Below are positions 1-6,908 of a DNA stretch of 11,236 bases, piece by piece. Origin of the DNA: an uncultured Clostridia bacterium (lineage in GTDB: Bacteria; Bacillota; Clostridia; Lachnospirales; Anaerotignaceae); contig CATZIM010000034.1 of NCBI GenBank assembly GCA_958420075.1, positions 1-11,236 on the forward strand, written 5' to 3'. The position numbers and the translations under genes are program-made. Position 1 is the first letter of the stretch; the number at the start of each line of letters is the position of its first letter. The notes beneath the pieces were generated by a model that searched no databases, was not told where the DNA came from, and saw only the letters and a program-made list of their open reading frames with translations.

Positions 1-507
1 ACATATGGAAAATTTGCTGTTTGGGGAAATCGTGACTATGGTGGTGGAGCATCAAGGGAATACGAAAAAATCATGGAGCAAGGCGGATTTCAAGTTTTAT
101 GCAATGAATATGCTGTAGTTACTTTTGACATGGAAGAAGAAATATTAATAGCAGGTCTTGATGACGCTTTGCTTGGCAATCCTGATGTCCAATGGATGGC
201 AGACCCTAATCTGTTAAAGGAAAAGCAGTTTTCTATATTACTGACACATGAGCCAGATACAGCTGATTTATATGCTGATATAGGGTTTGACTTAATTTTA
301 TCCGGTCATAGCCATGGTGGACAAGTGAAAATCCCTTTTTTGCCACAGATCAAGACTTCTATGGCAGAAAAATATGTGGATGGAATGTATCATCTAAATG
401 ATAAGACAGACTTATATGTCAATTCTGGTATTGGAACATCGCATTATCCAATTCGTTTTGGTGTAATTCCTGAGGTTACGGTATTCTTTTTGGAAAAGGA
501 GGCATAG
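1..507 (+). CDS. Metallophosphoesterase, 3' part (5' end outside window)
   Basis: The reading frame is open from base 1, so the start lies upstream and 168 residues are visible. It shows three calcineurin-type phosphoesterase motifs in the right order: GNRD at visible residues 9-12 (metal-binding Asn), THEPD with His 83, and GHSHGGQ with His 103 and His 105. These coordinate a dinuclear metal centre in the family. The GHSHGGQ form is typical of the YkuE/LpxH-like COG1408 group, which are often membrane-anchored enzymes that cleave phosphoester or pyrophosphate bonds in lipid or envelope substrates; the actual substrate cannot be read from the sequence. The stop codon lies 3 bases before the response regulator start, and the regulator's ribosome binding site lies inside the end of this gene, so the genes are probably co-transcribed. 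An ATG at 73 is internal, because GNRD lies upstream of it. Confidence 0.88.
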   Translation, partial: TYGKFAVWGNRDYGGGASREYEKIMEQGGFQVLCNEYAVVTFDMEEEILIAGLDDALLGNPDVQWMADPNLLKEKQFSILLTHEPDTADLYADIGFDLILSGHSHGGQVKIPFLPQIKTSMAEKYVDGMYHLNDKTDLYVNSGIGTSHYPIRFGVIPEVTVFFLEKEA

Positions 508-510
508 GAT

Positions 511-1158
511 ATGCATATTTTGATTGCAGAAGATGATACCGATATGCAAAAAATATTAAAACTATATTTGCAGAAAGACGGGTATGTCGTCAGTGTTGTA
601 TCAAATGGAAAAGAAGCTATTGCGTTTTTGTCAGAGCATGTAGTAGATCTTGTACTTTTGGACTGGATGATGCCAATACAGGATGGTATCCAGACTTGCC
701 GTGACATTAGGCAGTTACATATTCCTACAAAAATCTTAATGCTGACAGCCAAAGGAGAAAATGAGGATGAGGTACAGGGATTGATTTGCGGTGCAGATGA
801 TTACCTGAGAAAACCATTTGATATACAAATACTGCTGCTGCGTATTCGAAAATTATGTCAAACAGAAGATATTTTATCATATCAGGATATCCTTCTGAAT
901 CCACAGACCATGGAAGTGACAAAGAAAGGAGAACGGATTTCTTTGACAAAAACGGAATATGAACTATTGAAGTTTTTCCTTGTAAATCAAAGACGGATTT
1001 TATCCAGAGACATGTTATTGGACCACATTTGGGGAATGGATTATGAAGGAGACATCCGCGCTGTGGATACTGCAATTCGGCGTTTGCGAAAGAAAATAGG
1101 AGAAAATGTGATACAAACAAAAATCGGTTTGGGTTATATCTTGGGGGAATCAACATGA
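511..1158 (+). CDS. OmpR/PhoB-family response regulator
   Basis: This 215-residue protein has the standard two-domain layout. The receiver domain (about 1-115) carries the acidic pocket E7-D8-D9, the phosphoacceptor D51 (LLDWMMP), switch residue T79 and conserved K101 (KPFD). The winged-helix DNA-binding domain (about 120-213) has LTKTEYELL, the recognition-helix region AVDTAIRRLRKKI and the terminal hairpin GLGYIL. It should bind DNA as a dimer at direct repeats when phosphorylated by the adjacent kinase. AAAGGAGG at 495-502, 8 bases before the ATG, supports the start. Its stop overlaps the kinase start by four bases. A candidate target site lies upstream of the glycosidase gene (2729-2747). 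Length and residues are normal for the family. The signal sensed is unknown. Confidence 0.95.
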   Translation: MHILIAEDDTDMQKILKLYLQKDGYVVSVVSNGKEAIAFLSEHVVDLVLLDWMMPIQDGIQTCRDIRQLHIPTKILMLTAKGENEDEVQGLICGADDYLRKPFDIQILLLRIRKLCQTEDILSYQDILLNPQTMEVTKKGERISLTKTEYELLKFFLVNQRRILSRDMLLDHIWGMDYEGDIRAVDTAIRRLRKKIGENVIQTKIGLGYILGEST

Positions 1159-2555
1159 AATTTCCTATAAAAAATAAACACCGCTTGTCTAGAAAATTTA
1201 TTGTGGGAGTGGTTTTGATACTATTGTTTGTATTGGCTGGAACTTTTTTTGTAAATTCCCAGGTCGTAGAACGATTTTATTTGCATGAGCAATATCAATA
1301 TATACAGGTGATTGGCAACGAATTAGAAAATAAAATTGATGACGGATATACACCACAGCAAGCAATAGAAGAACTGGAAGAAAGAGAAAAGGTCTTGATC
1401 GTTTATACAGAGAATACAGGCGAAGCGGATGTGCTTGCAAATGAACTCAGAGAGAGTTTTAAAGAAAAAGGATTGGGCTTTCAAAAATTCTGGCTTTGGG
1501 ATGAGGATTATAAAATGGCTGTAGAAAATGGCTCCCAATTTCGTTTGTATAGCCAAAATAAAATGAATTACAGCATTTTGGTACAGTATCTTACTTTGGA
1601 ATCCGGATTATATGCCATTGCAGCCATTGTTCCGGATGCACAGGGTGTGATTGACCTTGTGAATCATATCAGTTTTTTGATTTATGCTTTGGCAATACTT
1701 GTTGCCATCATTTTGATTTTTATTTTGACAAAGCATATTACAAAGCCGTTGGAAGAAATACAGGTATTTACCAGAAAAATTGCTTCTCAAACATATCAGC
1801 CTTTGCAAATAAAGACGGGCGATGAATTGGAAGATGTGGCAAATAGTTTGAATGACATGGCAAATGAAATTGAGCAGTATCAGAAAAAGCTGGAGGAGAA
1901 AAACAGTCAAATGAAACAGCTCCTCAATGATGTTGCCCATGATCTGAAAACACCGATTTCCCTGGTGGGGATGTATGCCAGAGGTATCAAAGATGGGTTA
2001 GATGATGGAACTTTTTTGGATACTATCATTCGACAAAATGAAAAGATGTCACTGTTTACAGAGAAATTACTGCATTTTTCCCGTATTGAGCAAAAGGAAT
2101 ATGATTGTGAAGAATTGGAGTTGGATCAAATCCTTCAGCAATGTATGGAAGAACAGAAACTATTTTTTGAGCAGCGAGGGTTGTTATTGTCGGAAAATAT
2201 AGAACCCCATTTGAAATATAATGGTAATAAAGAGTTACTGTGGGAGATGTTTTCCAATTTACTCTCCAATGCTGCCAAATATGCTGCTTCTGGTAGCGTG
2301 GAGGTAGAGCTTTTGCGAAAAGAACAGACGTATTTCTTTTGTATTACCAATGAAATGGGGCATAGTTCTCTGGATATAACGCAGATTTGGCAGCCGTTTT
2401 ATGTTGGAGAAAGTTCCAGAAATAAAGGATTGTCTGGCACAGGCTTGGGTTTATCTATTGTAAAGAAAATTGCAGAACGATTCCATTACAGAGTTTCTTG
2501 TTCACTTCAGGAACAGAAAATTTCTTTCGAAGTGGTTTTTCCCATAGAACAATAG
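1155..2555 (+). CDS. Membrane sensor histidine kinase
   Basis: The protein has 466 residues. A first membrane segment (about 14-34) and a second (about 172-193) enclose an extracytoplasmic sensor region of about 135 residues that I cannot assign to a family. HAMP-like sequence follows (about 194-245), then a HisKA dimerisation domain with the phosphorylated H262 in AHDLKTP, and a HATPase domain (about 355-463) with the N-box Asn 372 (NLLSNAAKYA), NEMG as a G1-like box around 399-402, and GTGLGLS at 428-434. Catalytic residues look intact, so it should autophosphorylate and pass phosphate to the upstream regulator. The ATGA overlap with the regulator gene implies translational coupling, so no separate ribosome binding site is needed. 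A strong terminator follows. The architecture resembles BaeS/VanS-like envelope sensors. Confidence 0.94.
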   Translation: MKFPIKNKHRLSRKFIVGVVLILLFVLAGTFFVNSQVVERFYLHEQYQYIQVIGNELENKIDDGYTPQQAIEELEEREKVLIVYTENTGEADVLANELRESFKEKGLGFQKFWLWDEDYKMAVENGSQFRLYSQNKMNYSILVQYLTLESGLYAIAAIVPDAQGVIDLVNHISFLIYALAILVAIILIFILTKHITKPLEEIQVFTRKIASQTYQPLQIKTGDELEDVANSLNDMANEIEQYQKKLEEKNSQMKQLLNDVAHDLKTPISLVGMYARGIKDGLDDGTFLDTIIRQNEKMSLFTEKLLHFSRIEQKEYDCEELELDQILQQCMEEQKLFFEQRGLLLSENIEPHLKYNGNKELLWEMFSNLLSNAAKYAASGSVEVELLRKEQTYFFCITNEMGHSSLDITQIWQPFYVGESSRNKGLSGTGLGLSIVKKIAERFHYRVSCSLQEQKISFEVVFPIEQ

Positions 2556-2586
2556 GAGGTATTTGGAAGCTGTCATGTAGAAACAC

Positions 2587-2635
2587 AGAAGACTGAAATC
2601 CTTTCTCTTATAAAGGATTTCAGTCTTCTTATTCT
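2587..2635 (+). terminator. Rho-independent terminator after the two-component operon
   Basis: An 18-bp perfect stem (arms 2587-2604 and 2612-2629) closes a 7-base loop. It is followed by a T-rich but interrupted tail, TATTCTT. It lies 31 bases after the kinase stop and separates that operon from the lipoprotein gene. Confidence 0.85.
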
Positions 2636-2728
2636 TATGGAAAATGTATTTCTGAAATGCAAGCTAAAGCAATCATGGAAAACAATGTTTTTTGAGGTAG
2701 AGCAGATTTTATGCTGTTCTTTTTTATT

Positions 2729-2768
2729 TTGTCACACCGTTGTCACAGCAGCACGTTATCCTGATTAT
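2729..2768 (+). promoter_or_regulatory. Promoter with OmpR-type direct repeat before the glycosidase gene
   Basis: TTGTCACA occurs at 2729-2736 and again at 2740-2747, an 11-base period. Direct repeats spaced by about one helical turn are the usual binding sites of OmpR/PhoB regulators. The second copy contains a -35-like TTGTCA (2740-2745), followed after 17 bases by a -10-like GATTAT (2763-2768). This would start transcription about 20 bases before the ATG at 2796. That the upstream response regulator binds here is inference from position and repeat form. Confidence 0.5.
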
Positions 2769-2795
2769 GAAAAAAACATGAAGGAGAGTGTAGAG

Positions 2796-5126
2796 ATGAA
2801 AAAATTACTTGGAAAGGTGATAGGGTGTTTATTGCCCGGAATGCTGCTTTTCAATGGATGTACCGCAGACATTTCGGCAATACAGCAGACAGGAAGCGTT
2901 ATCAGAACGGCTGATGTGGCATTGCCTTTTGACATGGATGTGGATGCATCTACCATGGAGATTTCTTTTTTGGTAAATGGTCAAAACATTTCTATTTCAA
3001 AAGGGTTTGAATCACAGAAGGTGGAAAACTATACAGAAAAGGATGATGAAATTTCCTGGACATATCCAGAGGAAGAGATGGAAGTGCAGCTGACGAAGGA
3101 GGAAAATTATCTCGAAGTGCAGATTACTTCCTTGGCTGATACAGACCATTCCTTTGTATGGCCATCCATATCAGCGGATGAATACTATCTGCCATTAGGA
3201 GAAGGAAAAAGAATACCTGCAAATGACACTGCGTGGATTGGCTATCTGGATCAGCAGCAGGTTTCTGCATTGGAACAGCTTTCCATGCCTTTCTGGATTT
3301 CACAGTATGAAAGCTATGATGTATTATTTATTATGGAAAACCCATATCGTACAGAGCTGAATTTTACTGCACAACCTGATTTATCTTTTTCTGTATCCCA
3401 TGGGTATCCGGAGATTGATCCTGAAAAAACCAATACATACCGTATTTATGTGACGGAGGATAATCCAGTATATGGTGCGAAGATTTATAGAAATTATGTG
3501 AAGGAAAAAGGTGACTTTGTTACTTTGGCAGAAAAAGCGGAACAGAATCCCAATATCGAAAAATTATATCGAGCACCATTCATTTATTTATGGGGAGATA
3601 ATATCATTTCGGATAATGATATCAATTGGGAAAATTTCCGTCAGTCCATTGATCATGAGATCGTAAAATATCTCTGTTCTTTTTCTTCCAAAGTGGAGAA
3701 TGGAACAGAATTTGAAAAGGTTCTGCAGGAATTGAAAAACCAAGACTATGTGGCAGACTATCAGAAAAATACCGTTTGCAGTTATATCAGTCAATTGCTG
3801 CGCAGGGATGATTTCTGGAATCCTATAGTGTTTACGCAAAAAACAGCCCAAATGAATGAGTTATTGTGTACGGAATATGATAGCTTAACCGATTCTCAAA
3901 AAATCCAACTGAATAAAGAAGCTTTGGCGGCAAATATGCCAGGGGTTTTTCAGCCAGCATCTTCTTGGATGAATGCGTCAACAGTGGATTTGCTCAAAGA
4001 TATGCAGGAATCGGGGATTGATACAGCATGGATTGGACTTAACAGCTGGGAACAGGCATATGCAAAGCCGGAATTGGTTGAGCAGGCAAATGACATGGGG
4101 TATCTCATCGCAAGTTACGACTCTTATCATTCCATTCATGCGCCAGGCGAAGAGCAATGGATTACAGCTGCTTTTGATGATGCTTCCCTTTATGAAAATG
4201 CAACAGTAACAGATAAAAATGGGGAAAAAGAAAGTGGTTTCCAGAATGTAGGCAGAAAATTAAACTCCACACTTTCTATGCCGGCAGTAGAATCAAGAAT
4301 GAAAAATATCATGTCAAATGATCTTCCGTTTAATTCCTGGTTTATAGATTGCGATGCAACGGGAGAGATTTATGATGATTATACGCCTGAACATATCACT
4401 ACACAAGAACAGGATTTGTCAGCCAGATTAGAAAGAATGGCATATATCCGAGACGCATATGACCTTGTTGTTGGTTCAGAAGGCGGGAATGATTTTGCGG
4501 CGTCTACCATTGCTTATGCTCATGGTATTGAACTGCCAAGCTTTTCCTGGATGGATCAGGATATGAAAGCAAACGAAGAAAGTGAGTATTTTATCGGAAA
4601 ATACTATAATCCGACAGGCGGTGTTGCAGAGCACTTTGCAAAGCGTATTCCTATCAAAGAACAGTATGATACTATTTTTGTGAAACCTCAATATGATATT
4701 CCGTTGTTTAAGCTGGTATATAATGATTCTGTTATCACTTCCACTCATTGGGATTGGCCTACTTTTAAAATAGAAGGTAAAACACAGGATCGTATGATCC
4801 GTGAAGTTCTTTATAATGTTTCACCTCTGTATCATTTGGATGATGAACAATGGAATGAGTATAAAGAAGATATTACAGCACATAACAAAATTTGGTCAGT
4901 GTTTAGCAAAAAAGCAGTTCAGAATGAAATGACTGATTTTTCATATCTGAAAGAGGATGGAACTGTACAGAAAACCGTGTATGGCAGTCAGCTGAGTGTA
5001 GTTGCTAACTTCTCAGATACTTCATATAACTATGAAGGAAATGATATTCCTGCACACTCGGCATTGATAACAGAGTCAGATCAGAGTATGGTTTATACAC
5101 CGATATTGAAAGATACACATAAATAA
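2796..5126 (+). CDS. Secreted lipoprotein glycoside hydrolase, GH101/GH129-like
   Basis: This 776-residue protein has a lipoprotein-type signal peptide: a basic start (MKKLLGK), a hydrophobic core, and FNG before Cys 22. The lipobox is slightly unusual because of Asn at -2. Residues of about 25-270 look like a beta-rich N-terminal domain. A likely TIM-barrel catalytic region (about 280-640) follows, then a beta-rich C-terminus. WFIDCDA (Asp 518, Asp 520) followed by VGSEGG (Glu 562) matches, in my recollection, the nucleophile and acid/base arrangement and spacing of GH129 alpha-N-acetylgalactosaminidases such as NagBb. Those are relatives of GH101 enzymes that attack mucin-type O-glycans. 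Family is recognised from motifs; the substrate is inferred. The start is chosen for the GGAG at 2783-2786 and the signal peptide; an in-frame ATG at 2637 lies next to the upstream terminator and before the promoter. Activity would be at the outer face of the membrane. Confidence 0.72.
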   Translation: MKKLLGKVIGCLLPGMLLFNGCTADISAIQQTGSVIRTADVALPFDMDVDASTMEISFLVNGQNISISKGFESQKVENYTEKDDEISWTYPEEEMEVQLTKEENYLEVQITSLADTDHSFVWPSISADEYYLPLGEGKRIPANDTAWIGYLDQQQVSALEQLSMPFWISQYESYDVLFIMENPYRTELNFTAQPDLSFSVSHGYPEIDPEKTNTYRIYVTEDNPVYGAKIYRNYVKEKGDFVTLAEKAEQNPNIEKLYRAPFIYLWGDNIISDNDINWENFRQSIDHEIVKYLCSFSSKVENGTEFEKVLQELKNQDYVADYQKNTVCSYISQLLRRDDFWNPIVFTQKTAQMNELLCTEYDSLTDSQKIQLNKEALAANMPGVFQPASSWMNASTVDLLKDMQESGIDTAWIGLNSWEQAYAKPELVEQANDMGYLIASYDSYHSIHAPGEEQWITAAFDDASLYENATVTDKNGEKESGFQNVGRKLNSTLSMPAVESRMKNIMSNDLPFNSWFIDCDATGEIYDDYTPEHITTQEQDLSARLERMAYIRDAYDLVVGSEGGNDFAASTIAYAHGIELPSFSWMDQDMKANEESEYFIGKYYNPTGGVAEHFAKRIPIKEQYDTIFVKPQYDIPLFKLVYNDSVITSTHWDWPTFKIEGKTQDRMIREVLYNVSPLYHLDDEQWNEYKEDITAHNKIWSVFSKKAVQNEMTDFSYLKEDGTVQKTVYGSQLSVVANFSDTSYNYEGNDIPAHSALITESDQSMVYTPILKDTHK

Positions 5127-5133
5127 TGTTTAT

Positions 5134-5170
5134 AAGAAAAGCAGCTGTGCCTATAGCTGCTTTTCTTAAT
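5134..5170 (+). terminator. Rho-independent terminator after the glycosidase gene
   Basis: A perfect 13-bp stem (5134-5146 with 5155-5167) closes an 8-base loop, GTGCCTAT. The 3' arm ends in TTTTCTT and AT-rich sequence follows. It lies 7 bases after the stop codon. The A-rich 5' arm means it could also work on transcripts from the opposite strand. Confidence 0.85.
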
Positions 5171-5198
5171 TTAAAATTTTAATACAACTGGATAATGA

Positions 5199-5402
5199 GG
5201 TGAAAATCTTGAAGCAATACAGGAAGAGGTGGGAGGATATATTGACATCGTAGGATTAGATGACAATGTATGCATCCTATTATATGATGAGGGAAAATTG
5301 ATTGGATTGGAAGGTAACGGGAGAATCGGCAACAATTTTTGTACGAAGTCAAATGAATTTGTGGTTTATAAATATAGTATTGCTAGAATAATTACAATGT
5401 GA
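5199..5402 (+). pseudogene. Remnant of a DUF3846-type gene
   Basis: This open frame of 67 codons has a stop just upstream (5196-5198) and no usable start codon. The segments LEAIQEEVGGYIDIV and EGKLIGLEGNGRIGN resemble the central part of DUF3846 proteins, small proteins of unknown function common on conjugative elements and plasmids of Bacillota. In my recollection the family then continues with a conserved block resembling DIIAGTF. Here the sequence runs instead into NFCTKSNE and unrelated residues, so both the N-terminus and the C-terminal core are missing. This looks like a decayed trace of a mobile element. It is the only coding trace I see between the glycosidase terminator and the operator at 5478; the rest of that gap (5171-5198 and 5403-5477) holds nothing I recognise. 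Confidence 0.5.
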
Positions 5403-5477
5403 TGTTTTAGGAAAAGATGAAAAGTAAACTGGAAATAAAATGTTTTTGTAATTTTTAGAATGGGAAAAGGATTTTCT

Positions 5478-5525
5478 AAATATGTTGCCTGTGCAACATA
5501 TTTATGAAGGAAAAAGTTGTATCCT
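5478..5525 (+). promoter_or_regulatory. Palindromic Crp/Fnr-type operator and putative -10, flavoprotein gene
   Basis: Perfect 11-base arms AAATATGTTGC (5478-5488) and GCAACATATTT (5493-5503) flank the spacer CTGT. A -10-like TATCCT lies at 5520-5525. With a transcription start near 5532, the palindrome centre (5490.5) falls at about -41.5, the class II activator position of Crp/Fnr proteins. No good -35 box is present apart from the operator. The same core occurs at 6843-6856. The palindrome itself is seen directly; its function and the transcription start are inferred. Confidence 0.65.
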
Positions 5526-5544
5526 AATCTAGAGGTGATTGGTG

Positions 5545-6042
5545 ATGAGAAGAAATGACAGAGAAATGAACCAGGAGTTTGCGTATTATGTAATAGATAA
5601 AGCACCTTTTGCTACAATCAGTATGGTACGACCAAATGGAAGCGCTTATGGAATTCCTATTTCTGTTGTGAGAGAAGATGATCATTTCTATTTCCATTCG
5701 GCTATGAAAGGTGAAAAATTAGAAAGCATATTGCATCAAAACGAAATCTGTATTAGCGCTGTCAGCAGATGCAGACCAGTACCTGACAAATTTACTTTAG
5801 AGTATGAATCTGCTGTCGTTTGGGGAAAGGCGTATCTTGTTTCGGAAAAAGAAGAAAGGATTCATGGTTTATCTTTGATTTGCCAGAGGTTTGCGAAACA
5901 GAATATGGATCACTTTCAGGATGCAATTGATAGAAGTCTTGGAAGGACCGCAGTGATTCGCGTGGACATCACAAAAGTGACAGGCAAAAGAAAAAAATAT
6001 GATGCCAGTGGTGTAGAGATGAAATGGGGAAGAATGGAATGA
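5545..6042 (+). CDS. Pyridoxamine 5'-phosphate oxidase-like flavoprotein (Nim-type)
   Basis: This 165-residue protein has the FMN-binding split-barrel pattern of the PNPOx-like superfamily. The strand APFATISMVRPNGSAYGIPIS (20-40) is followed by the flavin-contact segment YFHSAMKGEKLESI (49-62) and a C-terminal GKRKKYD (147-153). Small proteins of this type are often annotated as Nim or 5-nitroimidazole reductase-related; most have an unknown redox substrate and few make vitamin B6. The ATG at 5545 is preferred because GAGGTG (5532-5537) lies 7 bases before it; the upstream in-frame TTG (5539) and GTG (5542) are too close to that site. A perfect palindromic operator lies about 54 bases upstream. 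The Crp/Fnr-family gene follows after 62 bases with its own promoter. A cytoplasmic reductive or detoxifying role is inference. Confidence 0.85.
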   Translation: MRRNDREMNQEFAYYVIDKAPFATISMVRPNGSAYGIPISVVREDDHFYFHSAMKGEKLESILHQNEICISAVSRCRPVPDKFTLEYESAVVWGKAYLVSEKEERIHGLSLICQRFAKQNMDHFQDAIDRSLGRTAVIRVDITKVTGKRKKYDASGVEMKWGRME

Positions 6043-6050
6043 TAATTTCC

Positions 6051-6092
6051 TAGAATCGTGTTATCATAAAGGTTATAATGACAATAATCTTT
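6051..6092 (+). promoter_or_regulatory. Promoter of the Crp/Fnr-family regulator with overlapping dyad
   Basis: A perfect -10 TATAAT lies at 6074-6079, with a weak -35-like TAGAAT (6051-6056) 17 bases upstream. An imperfect dyad, AAAG.TTAT ... ATAA.CTTT (6068-6092, 9 of 12 positions paired around 6080), overlaps the -10 and the likely transcription start. That would suit repression, possibly autoregulation. Its sequence differs from the GTTGC palindromes, and AT-rich DNA makes such dyads easy to find. Confidence 0.4.
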
Positions 6093-6104
6093 CAGTGAAA
6101 TGGG

Positions 6105-6776
6105 ATGGAAATCATGATAAATATAGACCAGCTGCTTACATATCCATTATTTCGAAATTTACAGTCATCAGCTTTGGAAGAAATCCTGCAGTGTGTTCAT
6201 GTGCAGTATAGAAGTTTCCCGAAAGGCTATTATTTGGCTATGACAGAAGATGAAATCAGATATATTGGTATTGTCTGTAAAGGCAGTGTACAAATGATAA
6301 AAGAAGATTATTGGGGAAATAAAACCCTTTTGGTACATATGCGTCCTGGTGAATTGTTTGGAGAAACTTTTGTCTGCAGTGCATTGTTTGCTTCAAAAGT
6401 TTCTTTTGTAACAGCGGAAAAAACGGAAATTTTATTTTTGAATTATGATAGAGTGATGCATACATGTTCTTTGACTTGCAGGTACCATCATCGGCTTATT
6501 GAGAATATGCTGCAATGTATTGCCGAAAAAAATATGCGATTGATGGAAAAAATAGAAATCGTATCTAAGAAAACACTTCGTGATAAGTTGATGACGTATT
6601 TATCTTTTGAGGCGCAGAAACAAGGGACAGAGTACTTTACCATTCCTCTTGGACGTATGGAACTGGCAGAGTACTTATGCGCAGATCGCAGTGCTATTAC
6701 AAGAGAATTGGTGAGTATGCAGGAAGATGGCTTGATCACTTTTGAAAAGAACCAGTTTCGTATTTTAATAAAATAA
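6105..6776 (+). CDS. Crp/Fnr-family transcriptional regulator
   Basis: This 223-residue protein is of normal length. Residues of about 8-125 form a cyclic-nucleotide-binding-like beta-roll (YIGIVCKGSVQMI, then RPGELFGETF at 80-89). A dimerisation helix follows, then a Crp-type winged helix (about 155-220) with IPLGRMELAEYLCADRSAIT and the recognition helix DRSAITRELVSMQ. The effector is unknown. There are several cysteines (30, 58, 91, 121, 125, 138, 192), but no clear Fnr-type N-terminal cluster motif, so neither an iron-sulfur cluster, haem nor cAMP can be assigned. Matching palindromes lie both upstream of the flavoprotein gene and upstream of the asr operon, making this the likely controller of both. 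The start is uncertain: no good ribosome site precedes 6105, and the in-frame ATG at 6114 is an alternative with weak GGATGG upstream. A terminator follows closely. Confidence 0.92.
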   Translation: MEIMINIDQLLTYPLFRNLQSSALEEILQCVHVQYRSFPKGYYLAMTEDEIRYIGIVCKGSVQMIKEDYWGNKTLLVHMRPGELFGETFVCSALFASKVSFVTAEKTEILFLNYDRVMHTCSLTCRYHHRLIENMLQCIAEKNMRLMEKIEIVSKKTLRDKLMTYLSFEAQKQGTEYFTIPLGRMELAEYLCADRSAITRELVSMQEDGLITFEKNQFRILIK

Positions 6777-6785
6777 AGAAATTTC

Positions 6786-6822
6786 AAAGACTTCTTGTCC
6801 AGACAGGAAGTCTTTTTCTTTT
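6786..6822 (+). terminator. Rho-independent terminator after the Crp/Fnr-family gene
   Basis: Arms 6786-6799 and 6802-6815 pair over up to 14 positions with one T-G wobble; the base of the stem is AAAGACTTC with GAAGTCTTT. The innermost pairs cannot all form, so the real loop is 6-8 bases. The stem runs into TTTTTCTTTT. It lies 9 bases after the stop and isolates the regulator gene from the asr operon. Confidence 0.82.
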
Positions 6823-6842
6823 ATAAAAAAATCGTAAAATAG

Positions 6843-6884
6843 GTTGCCTGCGCAACATCAAGGGCAGTTTGTTTTTGTTATTTT
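6843..6884 (+). promoter_or_regulatory. Crp/Fnr-type operator and putative -10 of the asr operon
   Basis: GTTGC-CTGC-GCAAC (6843-6856) repeats the core of the operator at 5478-5503, with the flanking bases A at 6841 and T at 6858 also kept. The -10-like TATTTT (6879-6884) starts 29.5 bases after the palindrome centre, exactly as TATCCT does at the other site. This places the centre near -41.5 for a start at about 6891. A ribosome site, AAGGGAGG (6894-6901), and the ATG at 6909 follow. A second small palindrome, GTTATT-TT-AATAAC (6877-6890), covers the -10 region. Confidence 0.6.
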
Positions 6885-6908
6885 AATAACAAGAAGGGAG
6901 GCAATGTA

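Noticed and set aside
2637..2795. A 53-codon N-terminal extension of the lipoprotein gene from an in-frame ATG at 2637.
   Set aside because: It begins next to the upstream terminator and before the promoter-like sequence, has no ribosome site, and would bury a clear signal peptide; the start at 2796 has GGAG and MKKLLGK.
5478..5503. The 26-base palindrome as a transcription terminator.
   Set aside because: The loop is only 4 bases, no T tract follows, and the core recurs upstream of another operon, which fits an operator better.
5539..5544. TTG or GTG start for the flavoprotein gene.
   Set aside because: GAGGTG ends at 5537, leaving 1 or 4 bases; the ATG at 5545 has a normal 7-base spacing.
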